Assembly: GCA_016875165.1 (NCBI GenBank)
Contig: VGSF01000032.1
Span: 1 to 45,169 of the forward strand
Reading direction: 5' to 3'
Source: Deltaproteobacteria bacterium
GTDB lineage: Bacteria; Desulfobacterota; SM23-61
DNA length: 45,169 bases
The translations under genes and the position numbers were made by a program. Positions 1 to 7,342 of the stretch are shown piece by piece (positions within the stretch are counted from its first letter, which is position 1; each line of letters begins with the position of its first letter). Below the pieces are notes generated by a model. That model was not told the DNA's origin, made no database searches, and worked only from the letters and a program-made list of their open reading frames with translations.

Positions 1-37
1 GCATGGCTTGTGCGAAGATTGTACGACCTCGATTCAT
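1..37 (-). CDS. N-terminus of IS4-type transposase (runs off left edge)
   Basis: Only the first 12 codons are inside the window. On the minus strand an ATG at 37-35 is preceded by a strong AAGGAGG ribosome binding site at a normal distance. The encoded start, MNRGRTIFAQAM, matches from memory the conserved opening of IS4-group transposases carrying a DUF4372 domain (MN-x-G-x-T-x-FAQ-x-M). Those proteins catalyse cut-and-paste transposition. The 38-150 stretch would then be the leader and terminal repeat of the insertion sequence, but I could not place its end. With so few residues the family is an inference; the gene start itself is well supported. Confidence 0.5.
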   Translation of the reverse strand, partial: MNRGRTIFAQAM

Positions 38-150
38 TGGCCACCTCCTTTTTTAGGGGAGTATAGCCTTTTTCAAAATTCAAATCGTTCCCGTACAAAA
101 TATTGCAATTATCCAATGAAGTCATAGCGTTTTATGTTATGTTAAAATTT

Positions 151-852
151 TTATTTGGACAGTAGTGAGAAAGGATCTTCTTCATCAATAGTCCGGATGA
201 TGTCTTTATACAATCGTTTCTTCATCTCCCGGATGGTCTCTCTCTCCTTATCAAAGGTCTTGGCGAAAGCGATCGCCTCATTCATGAGGTCGTTGATATG
301 GCAGGCTTTCATCACAATATGGTGGGCCTCACATTCCTGGGCCGTATACCGCTTCCCGGAATATTGCATTTCTTCGAGTTTGTATAAAGGAATGGCTTTT
401 TTCAGGATAGCTAACATCCCCGGTAGGAAGGGAATATGGAGATCCACTTCCGGAAGGCAGAAAAACCCTCGATCGGTGCGCATGAACCGGAAGTCAAAGA
501 CGCAGGCCATAATCGCCCCGCCGGCGAAAATATGCCCGGTAATGGCGGCAATTGTGGGCATGGGATAAAGAAGAATCCGTTTGAAAAGATCATTCAATTG
601 GTACAAAAAAGCTTTGATGGGTTCCCTCTCTCCGGCTTTTATAAGGGGAGCCATCCAGTTCAAGTCTATTCCGTTGCAAAATATTTTTTCATCCGTCGAT
701 CGAACCACAAGCGTACGGGCCTCTGTCTCCTGCTCGATGGTATCCAAAATCCGGAGAAAGGCCTCTAAAAATTCAGGGTTGAAGCGGTTCTCTCCGTCAT
801 TCAAACTGACCACGGCCACTTTTTCCTCCATGGTGAATTCTACTTTGGCCAT
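151..852 (-). CDS. Enoyl-CoA hydratase/isomerase family protein
   Basis: A 233-residue crotonase-fold protein, slightly short for the family (about 260). The oxyanion-hole segments are visible as FCNGIDL (58-64) and GHIFAGGAIMA (106-116). In classical hydratases a Glu lies just after the second glycine-rich loop; here that place is Ile/Met (114-115). A Glu is kept in LPEVDLHIPF (E135), which matches the second catalytic Glu. One Glu instead of two is the pattern of delta3,delta2-enoyl-CoA isomerases, so an isomerase acting in fatty-acid or aromatic acyl-CoA breakdown is more likely than a hydratase. The start ATG has GGAGG 7-8 bases upstream. The gene is alone on its strand. Function within the crotonase family remains tentative; the family is secure. 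Confidence 0.9.
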   Translation of the reverse strand: MAKVEFTMEEKVAVVSLNDGENRFNPEFLEAFLRILDTIEQETEARTLVVRSTDEKIFCNGIDLNWMAPLIKAGEREPIKAFLYQLNDLFKRILLYPMPTIAAITGHIFAGGAIMACVFDFRFMRTDRGFFCLPEVDLHIPFLPGMLAILKKAIPLYKLEEMQYSGKRYTAQECEAHHIVMKACHINDLMNEAIAFAKTFDKERETIREMKKRLYKDIIRTIDEEDPFSLLSK

Positions 853-1030
853 TCGTTAACCTCCGAATCAGGTAAGGTGCCTTGAGTGATATGAAGCGTG
901 TCAATAATAGCATGCCCATAAACGCAGAGCAAAATTTGTTTTAATCCCCTTTAGCTTTTGCGCTGGCCAATGCATAGAATGCGTTGAGTTTGCTTCCTCG
1001 TTTCTCCTGGTTTGTGGAATTAAAATATCC

Positions 1031-1059
1031 TTGACACAGAGCATTTTTTCAATTATCCA
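1031..1059 (+). promoter_or_regulatory. Possible sigma-70 promoter for the small membrane protein
   Basis: A perfect TTGACA at 1031-1036 is followed after 17 bases by TATCCA at 1054-1059. The -10 matches the consensus at only three positions, but position and orientation fit the small gene starting at 1119. The rest of 853-1118 shows no gene. Confidence 0.35.
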
Positions 1060-1118
1060 GTATTACCAGGAGAAGCTGGCCGCCTATAAATTGCCCCGAT
1101 TAACGGAGGTCTTGTCTT

Positions 1119-1295
1119 ATGAAGATTGGAGACATTATTCCTATTCTGGGAATGGTCAATTTTCTTTTATTGCTTTTTCAACTCAGCACTGGCTTACGAT
1201 GGATAAAAACGCCCTCTGCGGTTCATAGAAAAACCGGGATCACCCTGTTCATCGCTGCGACCATTCATGGCGCTCTGGCCATTTTGTTTCGTTAG
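1119..1295 (+). CDS. Small two-helix membrane protein (58 aa)
   Basis: A 58-codon frame from ATG 1119 to TAG 1293-1295. GGAGG at 1105-1109 lies nine bases before the ATG and a possible promoter lies 60 bases upstream. The product has two hydrophobic stretches, about residues 5-25 and 40-57, joined by a short basic segment containing TPSAVHRKTG. His36 and His50 could face each other across the membrane, as heme-binding histidines do in small cytochrome-like proteins, but this is a guess. Composition, ribosome binding site and spacing look like a real gene, whereas the overlapping 65-residue frame in another phase starts inside the promoter and lacks a site. I do not recognise the family. Confidence 0.6.
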   Translation: MKIGDIIPILGMVNFLLLLFQLSTGLRWIKTPSAVHRKTGITLFIAATIHGALAILFR

Positions 1296-1423
1296 ATTTT
1301 AGCTTTATTGTATAGGAATTTCCTTTTTTAACTTTAGGCACTTTAGTTCACTTAACTTGTGAATGTTCTCTTTCCCTATTTTGGCCTTGAAATGAATCAA
1401 AAGCCTAAGGGAGGTGTAAGAAA

Positions 1424-1705
1424 ATGGCCGAAGAAAAAAGAGTCGGGTATAGGGTAGTGGGCACGATTAAGAGCGTGAAGGGGCACTGCCATGCCGGCCA
1501 TAAGGTAGGCGAGCAGATTGAACTCAGCGGGCATAATACCGGGGGAATGTGCGGTTTTTTCTACCATGATATTTTCCCTTACGTTATTATGCTCCAGTTT
1601 GGAGGAGGATTTCCGGCTGAGTGGGGCGGCCCGGAGGTTGTCGAGCTCGAATGCCTGGACAAATCGAATGCGGTAAAGCTTGAGCTCAAGCGGATAAGAG
1701 AATGA
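1424..1705 (+). CDS. TIGR04076 family small protein
   Basis: A 93-residue soluble protein of unknown function. It begins with a beta-rich segment (VGYRVVGTIKSVKGHCHAGHKVG), has Cys22 and Cys43 in GHC and GMCG contexts, and a hydrophobic middle, HDIFPYVIML. From memory this fits the TIGR04076 family: small proteins with a conserved V-x-G-x-C-x-x-x-HK-x-G core and a second conserved cysteine, common in anaerobes and without assigned function. AAGGGAGG lies ten bases before the ATG. It stands alone, and a palindromic repeat begins ten bases after the stop. Family call moderate; coding status high. Confidence 0.75.
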   Translation: MAEEKRVGYRVVGTIKSVKGHCHAGHKVGEQIELSGHNTGGMCGFFYHDIFPYVIMLQFGGGFPAEWGGPEVVELECLDKSNAVKLELKRIRE

Positions 1706-1714
1706 TGCACCTTT

Positions 1715-1820
1715 GATGGCTTCGTAAAAAGTCGTCACTAAGCCTGCCCCGGAATGTCGTAATCCGGGGGTGAAAACCGGAGTCCAGAGAACTGATTTTC
1801 AGACTTTTTACGAGATCATC
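1715..1820 (+). repeat. Palindromic element with unlike ends (A...B orientation), copy 1
   Basis: The left end is GATGGCTTCGTAAAAAGTC (1715-1733). The right end is the reverse complement of GATGATCTCGTAAAAAGTC (1802-1820). The two 19-bp ends differ at the same three positions in all copies in this window. The inside holds short CCGG-type hairpins and a GTCCAG motif shared with the copy at 6504. The element starts ten bases after a stop codon and may act as a terminator. The rest of the gap to 2007 is AT-rich with a degenerate GGACACAGAT-type repeat and no gene. Confidence 0.75.
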
Positions 1821-2007
1821 ACCTTGGGCAAATTAGGCTTAACCTCTAACGTTCAAAACTTGAAAATTATGTTAAGCATATTTTAATTATATCTGTGTTC
1901 ATCAGTGGTTATCTGTGTCCTAAATTTTTTTCTTTTTTAAAATATTTCTTTATATCTCTGTGATCTCTGTGCCCTCTGTGGCTAATTTAAGCCTTGCGCC
2001 TTTTATT

Positions 2008-3786
2008 TTATTCCGTAAGGAAAAACCTTTGCGGGTCGAAAAGACGGAGAAGGGCCAGCTCTTCAGAAGTCGGCAGGTCAATGGTCTTTAAGCTGGAGGC
2101 AATCTTCAGGTCCCAACCGCATTGGGATTTTATGGAACGAACGATTTCTTCCGGCGATGAATTGCCATCCTGAATGATTCCCGTCAGAGTAAATTCCTTC
2201 TGGCCGTCAATCTTTTCAAAGAGACCGAGGGTAGAAACCAGCGTTCGCACGCGATCCCCCGGGGCGGTGATGTAAGGAACCTGGGGAATGAAGCGGAAAA
2301 CCGAGTGAGGTATGACCACCAAAACCTCGGAGGCGCCGCAAGCAACGTCATTGGCTCCCCCTGATCCGGTGATCAAAAGATTGGGGGGCACGATCGTGGA
2401 ATTCAGATTGCCGAAACGGTCCACTTGCGCGGCGCTCAAAGCTCCCAGACAACGCTGATTCCTTCCGCCCATGAGCAGACCCAGGACTTCGGAAATGTCG
2501 GTCAGCATCTTGCAGGTAGGAATATTGGAAAGGTTGAAGATGAAGGGATCGGGCGGACGGGGAAGATACCCGAAAAAACCGATCTCGGCCATCACATCAA
2601 CCTCGCACCCTTCTTGCCGTAAGAGATACATGGCCAGCCAGGCCGACAAATTCGAAGCTCCAATTCCTGCCAGAAGGGTGCGGTAATTTTTTTGCCTTAC
2701 CCGGGAGATGATTTCCTGGGCCGCAGCGACAACCATACGCTCCAGGGCATTGGCTGTTTCCCCGGTCTGGATCTGGGGGCGGACAGATTCCAAATCATGG
2801 AGCCAGGCATGCGGATGAGATTTTTCTTTGAGGGTGGCCAAACGAGCCTGGCTCAGTTTTTTCAAGTAATCCGCCCGGTCCGGACATTTAAACACCCACT
2901 CCTCCATCCAGGAATCCAATGTTTCTTTTTTCCGGCAGGCCTGTCTTAGCTCAAGGACAAAGGGGTTGTCCACAGCGTACCCTTCAATACCTTCCACTCC
3001 ATGGACATTACAGCCGCTGGGATGTCCTCCGAAGGGAACTTCGGAAACGCTCAATACCCGGTATCCCGGTAAACGGACAAAACCGGCATGCTGGCGCAGA
3101 AAATCCGTGGAGACAATTTTTTCCGCGGTAACGATCACGCCTTGTTTGCTGGCCAGGGCTCCATAAAGATTTTCAGCGTAGGGTGGGGCAAAAAGAGTAT
3201 TGCCCTGAGGATCAGCAGCCAAGCCGTGGTAAAAGGAGATGTCCGGCATAAGACTGCGCAGAAGGCCAACGCGCCCGCTTTCTCCGAAGGGGTCTTCCTG
3301 CGCCAGAAAATTCTCCCGGTTGTCCTTCTCCATGTTGCTCCCCAGGATGGAACGAGTGGGGAGGAATCCCAGGCCAAGAGCTCCAGCCTTTAAGCGCTGG
3401 ACGAGCGAGAATAAAGACCAATGTTCTACCTCCATCTTTCCGGCGCGAAAAGCCTTTTGCAAGATAGGGTTAGGCGCGGGGGAAGGATAAGAATCTCCTA
3501 AGTAGGTAGTGATGGCCTTGCGCAACAACCCCCCATGCACCAGCAGGGAATGGATGGTAGTTAAACCCAGGGTAACGAGGGTGAATTTTGGATCCGCGCC
3601 CCGAAAGAGGCGGGTCAATTCGTAAATGCTAACAATAGGGGGAGTTGAGGCTGTCCCCAGATGGAGGGCCATGCCGGGTTGAACATACCTCTGCAAAGCC
3701 AGCTTTAAGGGCATGACTTTGCTCTGGCCTTCGGTAGGCTTGAGGGAAATAATATTTTGGATAATCTCCTGAAATTGGTTCAACAT
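2008..3786 (-). CDS. Fused alpha-beta CoA-transferase (glutaconate CoA-transferase-like)
   Basis: A long protein, 592 residues from the ATG chosen here, or 613 from an in-frame GTG at 3849; neither has a clear ribosome binding site. The N-terminal half (KVMPLKLALQRYVQPGMALHLG onward) resembles the alpha subunit of class I CoA-transferases. The C-terminal half (NYRTLLAGIGASNLSAWLA, then VMAEIGFFG, then TGSGGANDVACGASEVLVV) resembles the beta subunit, with the Glu of AEIGFFG in the place of the catalytic glutamate that carries the thioester intermediate. In most bacteria these are two genes, so this is a fusion. It would move CoA between acyl groups in the cytoplasm; the acid is unknown. It is divergent from the dehydrogenase pair starting at 4131, with a hairpin repeat between them. 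Confidence 0.8.
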   Translation of the reverse strand: MLNQFQEIIQNIISLKPTEGQSKVMPLKLALQRYVQPGMALHLGTASTPPIVSIYELTRLFRGADPKFTLVTLGLTTIHSLLVHGGLLRKAITTYLGDSYPSPAPNPILQKAFRAGKMEVEHWSLFSLVQRLKAGALGLGFLPTRSILGSNMEKDNRENFLAQEDPFGESGRVGLLRSLMPDISFYHGLAADPQGNTLFAPPYAENLYGALASKQGVIVTAEKIVSTDFLRQHAGFVRLPGYRVLSVSEVPFGGHPSGCNVHGVEGIEGYAVDNPFVLELRQACRKKETLDSWMEEWVFKCPDRADYLKKLSQARLATLKEKSHPHAWLHDLESVRPQIQTGETANALERMVVAAAQEIISRVRQKNYRTLLAGIGASNLSAWLAMYLLRQEGCEVDVMAEIGFFGYLPRPPDPFIFNLSNIPTCKMLTDISEVLGLLMGGRNQRCLGALSAAQVDRFGNLNSTIVPPNLLITGSGGANDVACGASEVLVVIPHSVFRFIPQVPYITAPGDRVRTLVSTLGLFEKIDGQKEFTLTGIIQDGNSSPEEIVRSIKSQCGWDLKIASSLKTIDLPTSEELALLRLFDPQRFFLTE

Positions 3787-3867
3787 GGCAGGAAACTTAG
3801 ATGATCCGCAGAAAAATGTCAAGAAATTATTGGACCCTGCCCCCTTCACTTTTGATTATCGTTTATG

Positions 3868-4025
3868 ATTTCAGAATGATAGTCAGGACCCGGCCCGGAC
3901 GGGAGGGGGAATCTCTCGGGAGCACAAGGCAGCACTCCTTTCACTCCCTCTTTCATCCCCCTCCCGTCCGGGCTTCGTCTATCACTGTGAATTCATCAAT
4001 TTATGCAAAAGTGAAAAAGGCAAGG
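3868..4025 (+). repeat. 158-bp hairpin-bearing direct repeat, copy 1
   Basis: This stretch is nearly identical to 27970-28127, in the same orientation. It contains a perfect 18-bp inverted repeat, GCCCGGACGGGAGGGGGA at 3893-3910 against 3956-3973, with a 45-base loop. An outer GATAG/CTATC pair is also present. The 3' tail includes GTGAATTCATCAATTTATGC. Both copies lie in a divergent intergenic region ahead of a plus-strand catabolic gene. It could be a mobile palindrome or a shared leader/operator. Confidence 0.8.
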
Positions 4026-4066
4026 TTAGTGGGCGCAAAGATCTAATTTTGGGAATGCGGAACACA

Positions 4067-4095
4067 TTGACACTTCTTGTCTATATTTGTTAAGC
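4067..4095 (+). promoter_or_regulatory. Possible -35 element upstream of the alcohol dehydrogenase gene
   Basis: A perfect TTGACA lies at 4067-4072. The best -10 candidates at proper spacing (TTAAGC, or TGTTAA at 15 bases) are poor, while TATATT at 4082 is too close. Position and strand suit the gene starting at 4131, but the promoter is weakly supported. Confidence 0.25.
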
Positions 4096-4130
4096 TCGAT
4101 TGCAAAAAGGATAGAAGAGAGGGCGCCGCC

Positions 4131-5051
4131 ATGAAAAAGGCTGTGTACTACGGCATCCGGCATGTCCGGGTGGAAGAGGTTGAAGAGCCGAAACCCGGGC
4201 CTAAAGAAGTAAAAATCAGGGTTAAATATTGCGGCATTTGCGGCTCTGATCTGCACGAATACTTACACGGCCTTTTTCCCCAGAGCCCATTCGGGCATGA
4301 AGCTTGCGGGGAAATCGTGGAAGTCGGGCCCGAGGTTAAAGGTTATCAAGTTGGAAATCCGGTCATCGCTTTTGCCAACGGGGCTTATGCTGAATATTTG
4401 GTCTGCCCGGAAGAAAGAATTCTGAAGATTCCTCCCAACATGAGCTGGGAAAGAGCAGCGGTAGTGGAGCCGCTCGCCGGGGCTGCCTATGCCATCGAAC
4501 ATGGCGCCATTCAACCAGGCGATACAGTCCTTATTGCCGGCGCCGGTCCAGTGGGGCTTATGCTCTTGCTTGGCCTGAAAGCGATTGGCGTAAAAACTGT
4601 CTATATGACAGACCTCCTAAAAAACAGAAGGAAAAAAGCCGAAGAGCTGGGCGCCACTTTGGCGTTCAACCCTCTGGAAAACAAAACACCGGCTAAGATC
4701 AAAGAGCTTACCTCTGGTCGGGGAGTAGATGCGGCCATCGAGGCGGTAGGGATCGAGGCAACTTTGAAGGACTGTTTGACTTCCGTACGCCACCGGGGAA
4801 AAGTCATTGTTCAAGGAATTTTTACCGACCGCGTTCCCATTCACATGCTCGGATTCGTAACCCGGGAGACTACGATGATGGGGATGAACTCCGCTAATCC
4901 TCCTCTGGCTATGGAATGGATCGAATCCAGGGGGATCAAACCTGAGTCGATAATTACCAGGATCATTCCCCTCGAACAGATATCCACGGAAGGGTTCGAA
5001 GTTCTGACCGGAAAAAACCAGGAAGACATCAAGATCCTGGTAACTCCATGA
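4131..5051 (+). CDS. Zinc-dependent medium-chain alcohol/polyol dehydrogenase
   Basis: A 306-residue cytoplasmic oxidoreductase of the medium-chain family. Catalytic zinc ligands are visible: Cys37 in GICGSD, His56-Glu57 in GHE, and Glu113 in VVEPLAGA. A Rossmann motif, GAGPVG (137-142), binds NAD(P). Threonine and sorbitol dehydrogenases usually carry a lobe with four cysteines for a structural zinc after GDRV. Here the chain runs straight from VGNPVIAFANG to AYAEYLV, so the structural-zinc lobe is missing and the protein is about 40 residues short. The ATG at 4131 is chosen because GAGAGG precedes it and the family N-terminus starts there; an upstream TTG in frame has no site. The stop overlaps a region with the next gene's AAGGAGG, so the two are probably cotranscribed. 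Substrate unknown. Confidence 0.88.
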   Translation: MKKAVYYGIRHVRVEEVEEPKPGPKEVKIRVKYCGICGSDLHEYLHGLFPQSPFGHEACGEIVEVGPEVKGYQVGNPVIAFANGAYAEYLVCPEERILKIPPNMSWERAAVVEPLAGAAYAIEHGAIQPGDTVLIAGAGPVGLMLLLGLKAIGVKTVYMTDLLKNRRKKAEELGATLAFNPLENKTPAKIKELTSGRGVDAAIEAVGIEATLKDCLTSVRHRGKVIVQGIFTDRVPIHMLGFVTRETTMMGMNSANPPLAMEWIESRGIKPESIITRIIPLEQISTEGFEVLTGKNQEDIKILVTP

Positions 5052-5080
5052 TAAATATTTTTAAGGAGGTAATCTTGTTC

Positions 5081-6343
5081 ATGGAAACAGAGGAAAAAAT
5101 CAACTCGCTCGACGTAGCTCGGAGACAGGTGGACATTGCCGCGGAGCATCTAAAATTAGATCCCGGCATCCGCGAGAAGCTTAAGGAAACCAAGCGGGAG
5201 CTCACCGTACACTTTCCCGTCAAAATGAATGACGGTAGCCTTAAAATTTTCACCGGATATCGGATTCAGCACGACGTGACCCGGGGGCCGGCCAAAGGAG
5301 GAATCCGTTATCATCCGGATGTTGACCTGGACGAAATGAAAGCTCTGGCCATGTGGATGACCTGGAAATGCGCCGTGGTCAATATCCCTTTTGGGGGAGC
5401 TAAGGGAGGAGTCCAGTGTGATCCTAAAAGCATGTCCATACAGGAATTGGAGAACATGACCCGCCGGTATGTGTGGGAAATCGCCATGATGATCGGTCCT
5501 GACCGGGATATTCCGGCGCCGGATGTTCATACCAATCCCCAGGTGATGGCCTGGATCATGGATACCTACAGCATTCTGAAAGGTTACTCTGTTTTTGGAG
5601 TGGTGACCGGCAAACCGCTGGAACTGGGCGGCTCTCTGGGAAGGATGGAAGCAACGGGAAAAGGAGCCTTTATTATTGCTCAGGAAGCAGCCCATATCCA
5701 TAATTTCCCGATCGAAGGAGCGCGGGTGGTCATCCAGGGTTGCGGAAACGTGGGGGGCACTGCTGCCCAGTTTTTCGACCGGGCTGGGGCGAAGGTGGTG
5801 GCCATCAGCGACTATCAGGGGGGAATCTATAACGAGAAGGGATTGAATGTTGCCGAAGCTTTGAGTTGCCGGAATCAGTACTCCTGCTTCATCACCAGAG
5901 AATCTACCGGATGGGAGGCGATTACCAATGCCGAGCTTTTAGAACTGAAATGCGACATCCTCATCCCTGCGGCCATAGAAAATCAGATTACCCATAAAAA
6001 CGCGCCGAAGATTCAGGCCAGAATGATTGTCGAGGGAGCCAATGGTCCTACCACCCCGGAAGCAGATGAGATACTAAGAGACCGGGGGATTTTAATCGTC
6101 CCGGACATTCTGGCCAATGCCGGGGGCGTCACCGTCTCCTACTTTGAATGGGTGCAGAACCTCCAGGAATTGCTCTGGAGCGAAGAGGAGATCTCTGAAC
6201 GGTTAATCCGCATTCTCAAAAAGAGTTATGCCGAAGTTCTGCATATCTCCCAGAGGGAAAGAGTGGATATGCGCACGGCTGCTTTGATGCTGGGCATTGG
6301 AAGAGTGGCTGAGGCGACGCGGTTGAGGGGGATATACCCTTAA
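5081..6343 (+). CDS. Glu/Leu/Phe/Val dehydrogenase (glutamate dehydrogenase type)
   Basis: A 420-residue NAD(P)-dependent amino acid dehydrogenase, the usual length for hexameric glutamate dehydrogenase. The dimerisation/catalytic domain has GPAKGGIRYHP (69-79) and PFGGAKGG (103-110) with the catalytic lysine. The nucleotide domain has GCGNVGG (220-226). It would interconvert glutamate and 2-oxoglutarate plus ammonia. The start is the ATG at 5081 with AAGGAGG at 5063-5069; an earlier ATG at 5048 lies before this site. It follows the alcohol dehydrogenase by 29 bases, so the two form an operon; whether they share a pathway is not clear. After the stop, 6344-6503 holds only a short GGAATAC/GTATTC hairpin. 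Confidence 0.93.
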   Translation: METEEKINSLDVARRQVDIAAEHLKLDPGIREKLKETKRELTVHFPVKMNDGSLKIFTGYRIQHDVTRGPAKGGIRYHPDVDLDEMKALAMWMTWKCAVVNIPFGGAKGGVQCDPKSMSIQELENMTRRYVWEIAMMIGPDRDIPAPDVHTNPQVMAWIMDTYSILKGYSVFGVVTGKPLELGGSLGRMEATGKGAFIIAQEAAHIHNFPIEGARVVIQGCGNVGGTAAQFFDRAGAKVVAISDYQGGIYNEKGLNVAEALSCRNQYSCFITRESTGWEAITNAELLELKCDILIPAAIENQITHKNAPKIQARMIVEGANGPTTPEADEILRDRGILIVPDILANAGGVTVSYFEWVQNLQELLWSEEEISERLIRILKKSYAEVLHISQRERVDMRTAALMLGIGRVAEATRLRGIYP

Positions 6344-6503
6344 ATGCCGGCAGGCAAGGAATACTTCCGTATTCTTAGCCGGTTAATATATCCTGGCATT
6401 CCTCTTATCAGCCCTTGAGGCAAGCTGCAGGGCAGGCAGTTAAAGCTTTTTCCTTTGCCTTTACCCATCTTAAAAGATGGATTTAATCGCAAGAAATATT
6501 ATT

Positions 6504-6688
6504 GATGATCTCGTAAAAAGTCGGAAAAGCCGTCACTCCTGCGAAAGCAGGAGTCCAGATGCCATCCCTGCGGAAGCAGGGAACTATATACAAAATGAAA
6601 CTGGATTCCTGTTTTCACAGGAATCCCTGGATTCCCGCTTTCGCGGGAATGACGAAAATTAGATAAAAAGGCTTTTTACGAATCCATC
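6504..6688 (-). repeat. Palindromic element with unlike ends (B...A orientation), copy 2
   Basis: The left end is GATGATCTCGTAAAAAGTC (6504-6522). The right end (6670-6688) is the reverse complement of GATGGATTCGTAAAAAGCC, a variant of the A end. Orientation is opposite to copy 1. The cargo is a set of hairpins built on GCGAAAGC and GTCCAG / CTGGATTCC, also seen at 21350-21420 inside a different type of ends. It lies between the glutamate dehydrogenase gene and the flavin oxidoreductase gene. Confidence 0.75.
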
Positions 6689-6726
6689 ATTATTATTAGT
6701 TCATTCTAAAAACAGGAGGAAAGAAG

Positions 6727-7299
6727 ATGGAAAAAAAGAAAGTCATGATTGTGCTGGGAAGCCCCCGGAAAAAAGGGAACAGCTCTATTCTGGCAAAGCA
6801 AGTGGCTGCGGGGGCCAAAGCAGGCGGAGCCTTGGTCGAGACCTTTTACCTGCACGATATGAATATCAGACCCTGTACCGCCTGCGATGCCTGCCGGAAG
6901 AAAACAAAGATCGACTGCGTTCTGGATGACGATATGCAGAAGTTGTATCCAAAGCTAAGAAGCGCCGATGCTATCGTTGTCGCCAGCCCCATCTACTGGT
7001 TTACGGTCTCGGCCCAAACGAAATTATTCATGGACCGCTGGTATGCCCTGGGGAGCGATGAGGGTTATGAATTAGCGGGGAAAAAATTCGGCATTGTCCT
7101 GACCTACGCGGATGCCGACCCTTTTATCTCGGGCGCGGTTAACGCCCTGCGCACTTTTCAGGACGCCCTCAATTTCATCGGAGCGAAAATTGTGGGAATG
7201 GTCTATGGAAGCGCCTGGAAGGCCGGGGAGATCCGGCGAAACAAGGAGTTGATGGCAGCGGCCTTAGAACTGGGCAAGAAGCTGGCTGCGGAGGCTTAG
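6727..7299 (+). CDS. NADPH-dependent FMN reductase family flavoprotein
   Basis: A 190-residue flavodoxin-fold protein. The FMN phosphate loop is GSPRKKGNSS (12-21), and the isoalloxazine-side loop is ASPIYWFTVSAQTKLFMDRW. A CxxCxxC segment, CTACDAC, sits near residue 51-57 and is typical of the iron-sulfur-flavoprotein-like subgroup of anaerobes, although a full 4Fe-4S pattern is not obvious, with one more Cys in KIDCVLDDD. It would transfer electrons from NAD(P)H to FMN, quinones or small substrates in the cytoplasm. ACAGGAGG lies about ten bases before the ATG. The radical SAM gene follows 43 bases later on the same strand, so the two may be cotranscribed. Confidence 0.88.
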   Translation: MEKKKVMIVLGSPRKKGNSSILAKQVAAGAKAGGALVETFYLHDMNIRPCTACDACRKKTKIDCVLDDDMQKLYPKLRSADAIVVASPIYWFTVSAQTKLFMDRWYALGSDEGYELAGKKFGIVLTYADADPFISGAVNALRTFQDALNFIGAKIVGMVYGSAWKAGEIRRNKELMAAALELGKKLAAEA

Positions 7300-7342
7300 G
7301 GCTTTTTAGATCCTAAACATTTTTGTGGCTTGGATCTGGTAA

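Noticed and set aside
1031-1228. 65-residue plus-strand frame overlapping the small membrane protein
   Set aside because: It begins in a promoter-like TTGACA, has no ribosome binding site, and its product has no recognisable pattern; the other frame is far better.
6344-6503. Rho-independent terminator after the glutamate dehydrogenase gene
   Set aside because: A GGAATAC/GTATTC hairpin is present but without a T tract, so I note it in the gene entry only.
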